From Cypionkella sinensis (lineage in GTDB: Bacteria; Pseudomonadota; Alphaproteobacteria; Rhodobacterales; Rhodobacteraceae), in contig NZ_JBHRTO010000001.1 of NCBI RefSeq assembly GCF_042646385.1, forward strand, positions 806,001 to 870,000: a stretch of DNA of 64,000 nt. Direction: 5' to 3'. Shown here one piece after another: positions 8,960 through 21,338 of this stretch. A program made the translations under genes and the position numbers. The notes under the pieces are model-generated. The model had not been told where the DNA came from. It saw only the letters and a list, made by a program, of their open reading frames with translations, and searched no databases. Each line of letters starts with the position of its first letter. The first letter of the stretch is position 1.

Positions 8960-10353
8960 GCAATATTCTCATCGTTGACGACGAAAAAGACATCCGCGAA
9001 CTAATCGGTGATATTCTGAAGGACGAGGGCTATACCGTTCGTCTTGCAGCAAATTCTGACGATTGCATGTCCGAGATCAACGCCGAAGCGCCCAGTCTGA
9101 TGATTCTGGACATCTGGCTGAAAGACAGCCGGATGGATGGCATCGACATCCTGAAAACCGTCAAGCGCGATAACCCCGACATCCCGATTGTGATCATTTC
9201 CGGCCACGGCAATATTGAAATCGCGGTCGCGGCGATCAAGCAGGGTGCCTATGACTTCATCGAAAAGCCGTTCAACATTGATCAGTTGATGGTGGTGGTC
9301 AGCCGCGCGATGGAAACCTCGCGGCTGCGGCGTGAAAACGCCGATCTGCGGCGGCGCGATGTGACCTCGTCAGAGATGATCGGATCAAGTCCGGCGTTTA
9401 GAACCTTGAAATCACAGTTGGAAAAAGTCACCAAGTCCAACGGTCGGGTGATGCTGGCAGGTCCTGCGGGTGCCGGCAAAGAGATGGCCGCGCGCTTCAT
9501 CCACGCCAATTCCAACCGCGCCTCTGCGCCCTTCATCTCGGTATCTTCGGCCACGATTGATGCCGACCGGATGGAGGAGGTGCTGTTCGGCCGCGAAACC
9601 GCCGACCGTGGTGTGGAAAAAGGTCTTTTGGAACAAGGGCATGGCGGCGTTGTCTACTTTGACGAAGTGGCCGAGATGCCGCTGGGCACGCAATCGAAAA
9701 TCCTGCGGGTGCTGACCGATCAGCAATTCATGCGGCAAGGCGGCAGCGACAAGGTGCGGGTGGATCTGCGGGTGATCTCCTCGACCAGCCGCGATCTGCG
9801 CAGCGAAATCGCCGCAGGGCGTTTCCGGCAGGAATTGTATGACCGCTTGAATGTGGTGCCGATTGCGGTACCATCCTTGGCAGAGCGCCGCGAGGATATC
9901 CCTGAATTAACAACGACTTTCGTCGATATGTTCCACCGCACGCAGGGCCTGCCCTTGCGCAAGCTGACCGAAGAAGCCGAGGCGATGTTGCAGACGATGC
10001 AATGGCCCGGCAACATTCGCCAACTGCGCAACGTGATCGAGCGCGTGTTGATCCTTGGCGACGGCACCGGCCCGATTGAGGCCCGCGAATTGCCGGGGCA
10101 AGAGACGCCTACCGATACCGGCGGGCGCATGGTGTTGGGCGGGGCGATGGCGACCTTGCCGCTGCGCGAGGCGCGTGAGGTGTTTGAACGCGAGTATCTG
10201 CTGACCCAGATCAACCGATTTGGCGGCAATATCAGCCGCACCGCGGGCTTTGTCGGCATGGAACGTTCGGCGTTGCACCGCAAGCTCAAGTCGCTGGGTG
10301 TTGTCACAACAGGCAAATCTGGTGGGCGTGGCGACGACGAAGAAGAAGAATAA
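8956..10353 (+). CDS. ntrX: Response regulator NtrX, also without a canonical GAFTGA motif
   Basis: Response regulator of 465 residues, partner of NtrY. The receiver domain carries the phospho-Asp at residue 52 (MILDIWL). The AAA+ domain has Walker A GPAGAGKE (169-176) and Walker B VVYFDEVAEM. A Fis-like helix-turn-helix lies near the C-terminus (GGNISRTAGFVGMERSALHRKLK). Where sigma-54 activators have FGHEKGAFTGA, this protein reads LFGRETADRGVEKG, so the sigma-54 contact loop is lost. The protein ends in an acidic tail (GDDEEEE). It is coupled to ntrY by a 4-base overlap and followed by hfq. Confidence 0.96.
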   Translation: MSNILIVDDEKDIRELIGDILKDEGYTVRLAANSDDCMSEINAEAPSLMILDIWLKDSRMDGIDILKTVKRDNPDIPIVIISGHGNIEIAVAAIKQGAYDFIEKPFNIDQLMVVVSRAMETSRLRRENADLRRRDVTSSEMIGSSPAFRTLKSQLEKVTKSNGRVMLAGPAGAGKEMAARFIHANSNRASAPFISVSSATIDADRMEEVLFGRETADRGVEKGLLEQGHGGVVYFDEVAEMPLGTQSKILRVLTDQQFMRQGGSDKVRVDLRVISSTSRDLRSEIAAGRFRQELYDRLNVVPIAVPSLAERREDIPELTTTFVDMFHRTQGLPLRKLTEEAEAMLQTMQWPGNIRQLRNVIERVLILGDGTGPIEARELPGQETPTDTGGRMVLGGAMATLPLREAREVFEREYLLTQINRFGGNISRTAGFVGMERSALHRKLKSLGVVTTGKSGGRGDDEEEE

Positions 10354-10504
10354 GCGCAGTGTTGCAGAAAGAATCCAAATCGGGAACATCGGCAGATAAA
10401 TTGACGTTTTACGCTGGAATCTGGCAAGTTTGCGCGACATAGTTGAATAACGGAAGCGCGATAGGGCGCGCTTTTCGAGACGATGGCGATAAGGACAAGA
10501 AAAA

Positions 10505-10738
10505 ATGGCCGCTGACAAACAGAATTTGCAAGACGCGTTTCTCAATCACGTCCGGAAATCCAAGGTTCCGGTCACGATCTTTCTGATCAACGGGGTGAAA
10601 TTGCAGGGCGTGATCACTTGGTTTGACAACTTTTGCGTGCTTTTGCGCCGCGATGGTCAGTCGCAACTGGTCTACAAACATGCGATTTCCACGATAATGC
10701 CGGGCGGTCCGGTGAACCTTTATGAAGGTGAAGACTGA
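10505..10738 (+). CDS. hfq: RNA chaperone Hfq
   Basis: Small RNA-binding Sm-like protein of 77 residues that forms a hexameric ring and helps small RNAs pair with mRNAs. The Sm1 region (VTIFLINGVKLQGVITWFDNF) and the Sm2 motif VYKHAISTIMP with the conserved KHA are intact. The long unstructured tail of enterobacterial Hfq is absent, as in other alphaproteobacteria. A ribosome site (AAGGACAAG) lies just before ATG 10505. The TGA stop at 10736-10738 overlaps a probable CTG start codon of hflX, so the two are likely translated in a coupled way. Confidence 0.98.
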   Translation: MAADKQNLQDAFLNHVRKSKVPVTIFLINGVKLQGVITWFDNFCVLLRRDGQSQLVYKHAISTIMPGGPVNLYEGED

Positions 10739-12069
10739 TCTCTGATCTGCCAGAAGATGACGATTGGCCATTCACGGATGGCGGAATCGATGCCTATGAA
10801 ACGGCAGCGAAGCCGACGCGCGCCTATGTGTTGCACCCTGATCTGAAGGCGGTGAAGTCGCGCCGCTTGCCCGAACATGGCCTAGCCGAAGCGGTTAGTC
10901 TGGCTGCGGCTCTGCCCGGAATGGATGTTCTGGGCTCGGAAGTGGTGCGTCTGCCGCGGGTGCAGCCGGGGATGCTGTTCGGCTCTGGCAAGGTGGAGGA
11001 ATTGAAAACCACCTTCAAGGCGCTGGAGATTGAGCTGGTCATGGTCGATGGCCCAGTGACACCGGTGCAGCAGCGCAATCTGGAAAAAGAGTGGGGTGTC
11101 AAGCTGTTAGACCGCACAGGTCTGATCCTTGAGATTTTTGCTGACCGCGCGCGCACCCGTGAAGGCGTGTTGCAGGTCGAGCTTGCAGCGCTGTCTTATC
11201 AGCGAACGCGGCTGGTCCGGGCTTGGACGCACCTCGAACGCCAGCGCGGCGGGTTTGGTTTTGTCGGCGGGCCGGGTGAAACGCAGATCGAATCCGACCG
11301 TCGGGCGATTGATGATCAGGTGATCCGGCTGAAACGGCAGTTGGACCGGGTGGCGAAAACGCGTGAGTTGCACCGCGCCTCGCGCCGCAAGGTGCCGTTT
11401 CCGCTGGTGGCTCTGGTGGGCTATACCAACGCCGGAAAATCCACGCTTTTCAATCACATGACCGGGGCAGAGGTTCTGGCCAAGGATATGCTGTTCGCCA
11501 CGCTTGACCCCACCATGCGGGGCGTTGTGCTGCCATCGGGCCGCAAGATCATCGCATCTGATACCGTGGGCTTCATCTCTGATCTGCCGACGCAACTGGT
11601 CGCCGCCTTCCGTGCGACGTTGGAAGAGGTGCTGGAGGCCGATCTGATCCTGCATGTGCGCGACATCAGCCACCCGGAAACCGCCGAACAGGCTGCGGAT
11701 GTCGCCGATATTCTTACCTCGCTGGGCGTCAACAAGGCCGTGCCGATGTTTGAGGTGTGGAACAAGCTGGATCTGGTGCCGCCCAGCCAGCGCGAGGCAC
11801 TGCAGGTGCAGGCCACCAACCGTGCCGGAGTGTTCCCGGTCTCGGCGCTGACGGGTGAGGGTGTGGCGCGCCTGCTGGATGCGGTTTCAACCGCGTTTGA
11901 GGAAGAAAAGACTCAAACCGATCTGACCTTGAGTTTTGCCGATGGCAAAAAACGCTCGTGGCTGCACGATGCCGGGATCGTGGTGGCAGAGACCCAAGAC
12001 GACAACGGCTGGCAGATCACAGTGCTGTGGACGGTCAAGCAGCAGGGCCGCTACCGCGAGTTAAGGTAA
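10735..12069 (+). CDS. hflX: GTPase HflX, probable non-ATG start
   Basis: Ribosome-associated GTPase that splits stalled or stressed ribosomes. The N-terminal HflX domain contains RLPRVQPGMLFGSGKVEEL and the glycine-rich GGFGFVGGPGETQIE. The G domain has GYTNAGKST, DTVGFI and a NKLD-type motif. The first GTG (10828) falls inside RAYVLHP, where alignment with the family suggests the protein has already begun. The frame is open back to a stop at 10729 and contains no ATG, GTG or TTG before 10828. The best upstream start is CTG 10735, which overlaps the hfq TGA (CTGA) and has AAGGTGA before it. If GTG 10828 is used instead, the protein is 31 residues shorter. Confidence 0.93.
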   Translation: MISDLPEDDDWPFTDGGIDAYETAAKPTRAYVLHPDLKAVKSRRLPEHGLAEAVSLAAALPGMDVLGSEVVRLPRVQPGMLFGSGKVEELKTTFKALEIELVMVDGPVTPVQQRNLEKEWGVKLLDRTGLILEIFADRARTREGVLQVELAALSYQRTRLVRAWTHLERQRGGFGFVGGPGETQIESDRRAIDDQVIRLKRQLDRVAKTRELHRASRRKVPFPLVALVGYTNAGKSTLFNHMTGAEVLAKDMLFATLDPTMRGVVLPSGRKIIASDTVGFISDLPTQLVAAFRATLEEVLEADLILHVRDISHPETAEQAADVADILTSLGVNKAVPMFEVWNKLDLVPPSQREALQVQATNRAGVFPVSALTGEGVARLLDAVSTAFEEEKTQTDLTLSFADGKKRSWLHDAGIVVAETQDDNGWQITVLWTVKQQGRYRELR

Positions 12070-12083
12070 CATCGCAGCAATGC

Positions 12084-12111
12084 CCCGCAAGGCATTGCTA
12101 TTGCGGGTTTT
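12084..12111 (+). terminator. Possible rho-independent terminator of hflX
   Basis: CCCGCAA (12084-12090) pairs with TTGCGGG (12101-12107) across 10 bases and is followed by TTTT. A competing hairpin, AGCAATGCC/GGCATTGCT (12076-12099), overlaps it. Both touch the stop codon of the convergent gene at 12098, so the unit may serve both strands. Confidence 0.45.
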
Positions 12112-14569
12112 CCGGCGTTAACACCATGTCACCCACAGCACCCGCACGCGCCAAATCAGGGTCAAGCGACATCGGAATATACTCGCCGCGCCGCCACAAC
12201 TCTGACAGATCATCGTAGAACCGCGACAACGGATGCCCGGATTGCCCGGTGGCCTGGATGAACACCGACGAATCCGGGTCGGCGAAATCATAAACGCCGC
12301 GATAGCCGCCAGCATGGACGTTCAGATACGGGTTCGGCCCGGTCCCCTTGGTGCGGCCGCGCAGCAGCGTGGTATCGCCGCCGCTGGTCGATTGCCGGAT
12401 GTTGACGAAATAGCGCAGCACCGGCACATCGCCCAGCACAGGGTGATCATGCGTGGCCTGATGCGCATCTCCCCAGCGCCAGCTTTCAATGTTCGGCCCG
12501 TAAGTCTCTGACAATTCAAGCAAAGCCTGATCCAGCGCAATGCGTGCAATATCGGTGCAGGTCTCTACCGCAGCCGATTGCACCACATCGCACCAGACCG
12601 AGGCTCCGCCGATATTGCGGTAGACCCGCTCGATGAAAACAGGCTCAGGATGGGTGAACTGATCCGCCAAGGGGCCGATTTCATCGCGGGTCAGCCTATC
12701 TTGCAGAGCGCGCAGCCAAGCTTCGGCAATCAGCGGTTCGGGCAGATGCTCATTCATCTCGCCGTTCCATTTTGCCAGCAAATCCAACGCTTTTTGCCGC
12801 AGCCGTTCCGGCGTGCCTTCGGCGGCAGGCTCTCCGGTAAACCACAGATCGGCACCGATCAGCGGCAGAAGGTTGCGCGCGGTGGGCGAGACTGTATCCA
12901 GTTGCGCCTCGATGAAACTGTCGCGGGTATGCACCTCGCGGGTTTTCATCAGCGCCAGCCAGCGCTGGATGCGCTGCGTGTCGCCCCATTCAAAGCTGAC
13001 ATGCAGTGGGAAGGGTCGATCCACCGTCTTGTTGTTGGTATTGCCCAGCAAGCCACTGGTGGGGTTGATGAAACTGGGATTGTCCTCATAGGGCAGCATC
13101 CCCGTCCAGCGGTTCTTGCCCTGCCATCCCGGCGCGGGCATCCGGCCTTTGGTGGCGTGTGACGGATCGCGCGCGGGCATCGCCCCGATGGTTTGCAGCG
13201 CGATTCCGTTGGCATCGGCCAGCATCAGGTTTTGCGACGGTGCAACAAACAACTTGCCCGCCGCAATCGCATCGGCCACCGACCCCGCCGACATCAGCTT
13301 CATCGCCGCCGTCATCGAGGTATCGGCCCCCGACAGCGCCGTCCATTCCAGCGCCGCGACCGAGCCCGCTGGCGTCACCGAGCCCAGATCGTAATGCGTC
13401 CCCGGCAGGATCGGCCCGGATTCTGACCAGCGCAGCGTCAGCGTCACCGGGTCTTCGCCCTTGATGTTCAGAATGGTCTGCCGGGTGGTGAAATTCTTCG
13501 GCCCCTCGGGGGTGAGATATTGCTGCGGATTGGCCGGATTGATCTTTTCGATCACCACATCCTGATCGTCGAGATAGCTAGAGGTCAGACCCCAACCCAA
13601 CCGTTCGGACCGCCCCACCAGCACCAAAGGCATCCCCGGAATCGTGCCGCCAATCACCCCGCCGGTGGGCAACTGCAGCCGCGCCAGATACCAGATCGAC
13701 GGAGCCGTCAGCCCCAGATGCGGATCATTCGCCAGCAAACTGCCCCCCGCCGCCGCCTTGTTCGGCATCGCCGCCCAAGCGTTTGACGCGCCCGCAAAAT
13801 CGCGTGAATGAAACGGCGACAAGGGGGTGTCAACATAGGCGGTCTTCGTGGTGGCCTGCGGAAAAACTCCCGGCATCAGGCTGGCGTAATCGGGCAGGGC
13901 GGCGACACCCTTGCCCGGATCATCGGGCAGAATATCCGCCAGACGCTCGGGCGGCAGCACCAGCGACATCTGCGCACGCAGCACCTCATCGTCCAGATGC
14001 GCCGACAGTTGCAGCGCCATCAGTTTGAGGATCGCAAGGCTATCCGCCGGAGACCAAGCGGCGATCTCGTTGGAAAAGAAGAAAAACTCGGGCGCGCCAC
14101 GCCCGCGTGCGCCCAGATTAACCTGCGAAATCCAGGCGTTGACGCCCGCCGAATAGGCTTCCAGCGCCGCTGTCGTACGTTCGTCCTGCACTTTGACCGA
14201 GGCCTGCGCCAGCCCGTAAATGTCCAGCCTGCGCAGTAACTCATCAATCTTGATCGTGCGCGCGCCGAAAATCTCGGACAGCCGCCCTTGCGCAGTGCGC
14301 CGCAGCATCGTCATTTGCCACAGCCGATCCTGCGCATGGGCGAACCCCAGCGCGAAATAGACATCCGTCTCGGTCTTGCCGAAGATATGCGGCACATCGT
14401 TGTTGTTGCGCACGATCTCGACCGGGGCGGTGATGCCCTTCAAGGTGAAATCCTCGTTATAGTCGGGCAAGCTGCGGGTCAGCACGTAATAGGCCAGCAG
14501 CCCCGCCAACAAACCCAAGGCAATCAGCCCGGTAAAGATGCGCAAAAGCCAGCGAAAGGCGGTCAACAT
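12098..14569 (-). CDS. Penicillin acylase family (Ntn-hydrolase) protein
   Basis: Protein of about 823 residues resembling penicillin G or acyl-homoserine-lactone acylases, which are exported as one chain and cut autocatalytically into two subunits. A hydrophobic anchor (LLRIFTGLIALGLLAGLLAYYVL) lies at the N-terminus. The alpha part includes RNNNDVPHIFGKTETDVYFALG, trimmed here to the conserved VPHIFG. The expected new N-terminal Ser nucleophile is in DFAGASNAWAAM, followed by LANDPHLGL. ATG at 14569 is preferred to TTG 14593. The substrate cannot be told from sequence: beta-lactams, acyl amides and AHLs are all possible. It stands alone and converges on hflX. Confidence 0.88.
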   Translation of the reverse strand: MLTAFRWLLRIFTGLIALGLLAGLLAYYVLTRSLPDYNEDFTLKGITAPVEIVRNNNDVPHIFGKTETDVYFALGFAHAQDRLWQMTMLRRTAQGRLSEIFGARTIKIDELLRRLDIYGLAQASVKVQDERTTAALEAYSAGVNAWISQVNLGARGRGAPEFFFFSNEIAAWSPADSLAILKLMALQLSAHLDDEVLRAQMSLVLPPERLADILPDDPGKGVAALPDYASLMPGVFPQATTKTAYVDTPLSPFHSRDFAGASNAWAAMPNKAAAGGSLLANDPHLGLTAPSIWYLARLQLPTGGVIGGTIPGMPLVLVGRSERLGWGLTSSYLDDQDVVIEKINPANPQQYLTPEGPKNFTTRQTILNIKGEDPVTLTLRWSESGPILPGTHYDLGSVTPAGSVAALEWTALSGADTSMTAAMKLMSAGSVADAIAAGKLFVAPSQNLMLADANGIALQTIGAMPARDPSHATKGRMPAPGWQGKNRWTGMLPYEDNPSFINPTSGLLGNTNNKTVDRPFPLHVSFEWGDTQRIQRWLALMKTREVHTRDSFIEAQLDTVSPTARNLLPLIGADLWFTGEPAAEGTPERLRQKALDLLAKWNGEMNEHLPEPLIAEAWLRALQDRLTRDEIGPLADQFTHPEPVFIERVYRNIGGASVWCDVVQSAAVETCTDIARIALDQALLELSETYGPNIESWRWGDAHQATHDHPVLGDVPVLRYFVNIRQSTSGGDTTLLRGRTKGTGPNPYLNVHAGGYRGVYDFADPDSSVFIQATGQSGHPLSRFYDDLSELWRRGEYIPMSLDPDLARAGAVGDMVLTPENPQ

Positions 14570-14650
14570 GGGGCGCGGAGTCCTTGACGGCAACGGTTGA
14601 TTGCCTTCCTAGTCCAAAGCCGGAATAGGGGCAATGCGGGGCGGAAGATC

Positions 14651-15511
14651 ATGGCAAAACTGGCGTTTTTGGGCCTTGGGGTGATGGGCTATCCGATGGC
14701 CGGGCATCTGGCCGCCAAGGGCCATCAGGTGACGGTGTATAACCGCAATCCGGCAAAAGCGCAGGCGTGGGTGGCGCAGCACGGCGGCACATCGGCCGCA
14801 ACCCCGCGTGAGGCTGCGGCAGGTGCCGAATTTGTGATGGCCTGCGTTGGCAATGACGACGATCTGCGCAGCGTCTGTCTTGGCCCGGATGGTGCCTTTG
14901 CGGGAATGAAGGATGCGATTTTCGTCGATCACACCACGGTTTCGGCAGCGGTGACGCGCGAATTGTCGGCGCTGGCAGCCGATCAGGGCTTGGGTTTTGT
15001 AGATGCCCCCGTGTCGGGCGGGCAGGCAGGTGCCGAAAACGGCGTGCTGTCGGTGATGTGCGGCGGCAGCCAAGAGGATTATGACCGCGCCGAGCCGGTG
15101 ATCGCCGCCTATGCCCGCATCTGCCGCCGTCTGGGCGACAGTGGGGCCGGGCAACTGGCCAAGATGATGAACCAGATCGCTATTGCCGGGCTGGTGCAGG
15201 GCCTGTCCGAGGCTTTGGCCTTTGGTGAAAAGGCGGGCCTTGATGGCGCGGCTGTGGTCGAGGTGATCAGCCAGGGCGCGGCAGGCTCGTGGCAGATGGT
15301 CAACCGCCACAAAACCATGCTGGACGGCAAATTCGATCACGGTTTCGCGGTGGATTGGATGCGCAAAGATCTGCAAATCTGCCTGCAAACCGCCGATCAG
15401 ATCGGCGCAAGCCTGCCTGTGACCGCGTTGGTCGATCAGTTCTACAAGGACGTGCAGCGCATGGGCGGCAACCGCAACGACACCTCCAGCCTGATCCGGC
15501 GGCTGAAATAG
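14651..15511 (+). CDS. NAD(P)-dependent beta-hydroxyacid dehydrogenase (3-hydroxyisobutyrate / glyoxylate reductase type)
   Basis: Two-domain oxidoreductase of 286 residues. The Rossmann motif GLGVMGYPMAGHLA (8-21) opens the N-terminal NAD(P) domain, the substrate-binding signature DAPVSGGQAGAENG spans about 118-131, and the catalytic Lys171 is in GQLAKMMNQ. The family reduces or oxidises short beta-hydroxyacids such as 3-hydroxyisobutyrate, tartronate semialdehyde or glyoxylate, and sequence alone does not separate these. The ORF opens at 14597, but ATG 14651 with GGAAG upstream starts directly at the Rossmann strand. It is divergent from the acylase gene. Confidence 0.9.
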   Translation: MAKLAFLGLGVMGYPMAGHLAAKGHQVTVYNRNPAKAQAWVAQHGGTSAATPREAAAGAEFVMACVGNDDDLRSVCLGPDGAFAGMKDAIFVDHTTVSAAVTRELSALAADQGLGFVDAPVSGGQAGAENGVLSVMCGGSQEDYDRAEPVIAAYARICRRLGDSGAGQLAKMMNQIAIAGLVQGLSEALAFGEKAGLDGAAVVEVISQGAAGSWQMVNRHKTMLDGKFDHGFAVDWMRKDLQICLQTADQIGASLPVTALVDQFYKDVQRMGGNRNDTSSLIRRLK

Positions 15512-15527
15512 GGGGCCGTAGCCCCCT
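15510..15527. terminator. Short hairpin between convergent genes
   Basis: AGGGGGC-CGTA-GCCCCCT forms a 7-bp stem right at the stop codon of the dehydrogenase and 10 bp before the end of the convergent SYLF gene. No T-tract follows on the plus strand, so it is a weak terminator candidate. Confidence 0.4.
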
Positions 15528-15536
15528 GACCAGTGC

Positions 15537-16103
15537 TTACACGATGATCCGGGTGTATTTCACCCCGGCCAGCGTTGCCCCCGCCATCAGCCCTTGCTGG
15601 CCGAACACGAAGGCAATCACCGGGTCCAGCTCGGTGGTTTCCTTGCCAATCGAGCCGCCCTCGGCGGGCGTCGCATAGCGGATATCGGCGCTGGCCGCCC
15701 AACCCGGCGAGCGGCGGAAGTCTTGCAGCGCCGCATCGGTGGTGAAAAACAGCATATGTGCATACTGCTGCGCGCCGATCTGAAACCCGATCGAGGCTTT
15801 GGTGGCCGAATAGTAATCCACCGTCGCGCCCTTGATCTGCAACACGCCGCGGCCATAAGCGCCACCAAAGCCAAACCCGGCCTCTGTCACCAGCGGCATC
15901 GTCAAAATCCCGCTGGAGCGATTGGCAAGCTGCCGCGTGCCCGGAAAATTGTTGAACAGATAGTCCTGCGTCTCGCGCACCCGCGCATCAATCTGCGCGC
16001 CGCCATTCGACCCTACGCCATTGCCCACAACGGTGTTTTGGCAAGCCGAAACCAGCCCCGCGCCGCCAAGCGCCAGAAAGCCACGTCTGGAGAAATTCGT
16101 CAT
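15537..16103 (-). CDS. SYLF/YSC84-domain protein with a Tat-like lipoprotein signal
   Basis: Protein of about 188 residues related to the lipid-binding SYLF (DUF500, YSC84) family. The signal region reads SRRGFLALGGAGLVSAC: a twin arginine, a hydrophobic stretch and a lipobox-like LVSAC, so export by Tat and lipidation of the Cys is likely. The mature part shows GILTMPLVTEAGFGFGGAYGRG and the alternating small-residue pattern of the SYLF fold, ending near GATLAGVKYTRI. ATG at 16103 has GAGGGCGG upstream, better than ATG 16115. The cellular role is unknown. It converges on the dehydrogenase gene. Confidence 0.82.
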   Translation of the reverse strand: MTNFSRRGFLALGGAGLVSACQNTVVGNGVGSNGGAQIDARVRETQDYLFNNFPGTRQLANRSSGILTMPLVTEAGFGFGGAYGRGVLQIKGATVDYYSATKASIGFQIGAQQYAHMLFFTTDAALQDFRRSPGWAASADIRYATPAEGGSIGKETTELDPVIAFVFGQQGLMAGATLAGVKYTRIIV

Positions 16104-16189
16104 ATCCGCCCTCATGCCTCATACGGGGTTCTCATGACCCCGTTGCGTCAACATTAGCGCCAATCACGCCGCTTGTCATCCGGTGCCGT

Positions 16190-17200
<1,011 letters not shown>

Positions 17201-17327
17201 TTGGTACATCCTGACGGTGGCAAAAAGGCTTGCGGTTGTTTGCTCTGCCTGCCATGGAAAGAGCCGCGTCTCAAGCAGACATTCGGGCGCAGGCCAAACC
17301 GGGCCTATGGCAGAGAAGGGGCTTTGC

Positions 17328-17852
17328 GTGAATTTGTATCAAGTTCTGTTTGAATTGATCGACATGCGGTCTTTTTCAAACCTTTGGTATTGGATCATGC
17401 TGGCGGTGATGTGGTCGTCGGCCAGCCATTGGGTGCTGGGCGTGCCCTTCGACATGATCAGCCGCGCCCGTCGGCAGGGCGGCACACTGCAAGACGATCT
17501 GGAAACACTGGTGCGCATCAACACCGGCCGGATGCTTTACATCGCGCGCACCGCGGGGGTCTGGCTGGTGGCATTTCTGTGCTTCATGTTGACGGCGCTG
17601 CTGGTGCTGGCCGTCTATTATCGCATCGAATTTGCCCAGGCCGTGCTGTTTCTGCTGGTGCCGATGACCATTCTGTCGATGCTGTCGCTGCGCACCGCCG
17701 GTCTGATCGAGGCGGGCGAAAGCGCGGGCGAGGCTTTGCACCGCCGGTTGATCCGGCACAGGATCGCCACGCAAGCCCTTGGCATGGTGTCGATTTTCGT
17801 CACCTCCATGTTTGGCATGTATGCCAATCTCTACATCGGCGTTCTGGGCTAA
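17328..17852 (+). CDS. Uncharacterised inner-membrane protein upstream of mfd
   Basis: I do not recognise a functional family. From GTG 17328 the protein has about 174 residues and three to four hydrophobic segments (around YWIMLAVMWSSASHW, WLVAFLCFMLTALLVLAVYY, AVLFLLVPMTILSM, and a C-terminal GMVSIFVTSMFGMYANLYI). A charged cytoplasmic-looking loop carries RARRQGGTLQDDLE. GTG 17328 is preceded by GAGAAGGGG at good spacing. ATG 17307 is an alternative. Its stop lies three bases before the mfd GTG, so it probably shares the mfd mRNA and may be translated in step with it. Homologues likely occur in other Rhodobacteraceae, but that was not checked. Confidence 0.8.
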   Translation: MNLYQVLFELIDMRSFSNLWYWIMLAVMWSSASHWVLGVPFDMISRARRQGGTLQDDLETLVRINTGRMLYIARTAGVWLVAFLCFMLTALLVLAVYYRIEFAQAVLFLLVPMTILSMLSLRTAGLIEAGESAGEALHRRLIRHRIATQALGMVSIFVTSMFGMYANLYIGVLG

Positions 17853-17855
17853 GCC

Positions 17856-21291
<3,436 letters not shown>

Positions 21292-21293
<2 letters not shown>

Positions 21294-21319
21294 AACGCGC
21301 CCCAACCGGGGCGCGTTTT
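21292..21319. terminator. Bidirectional rho-independent terminator between mfd and the MFS gene
   Basis: AAAACGCGCCCC (21292-21303) pairs perfectly with GGGGCGCGTTTT (21308-21319) around an AACC loop. A/T runs sit on both sides, so it can stop transcription from mfd and from the convergent MFS gene. Confidence 0.8.
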
Positions 21320-21338
21320 CACCAATCGAACCTGTCGA

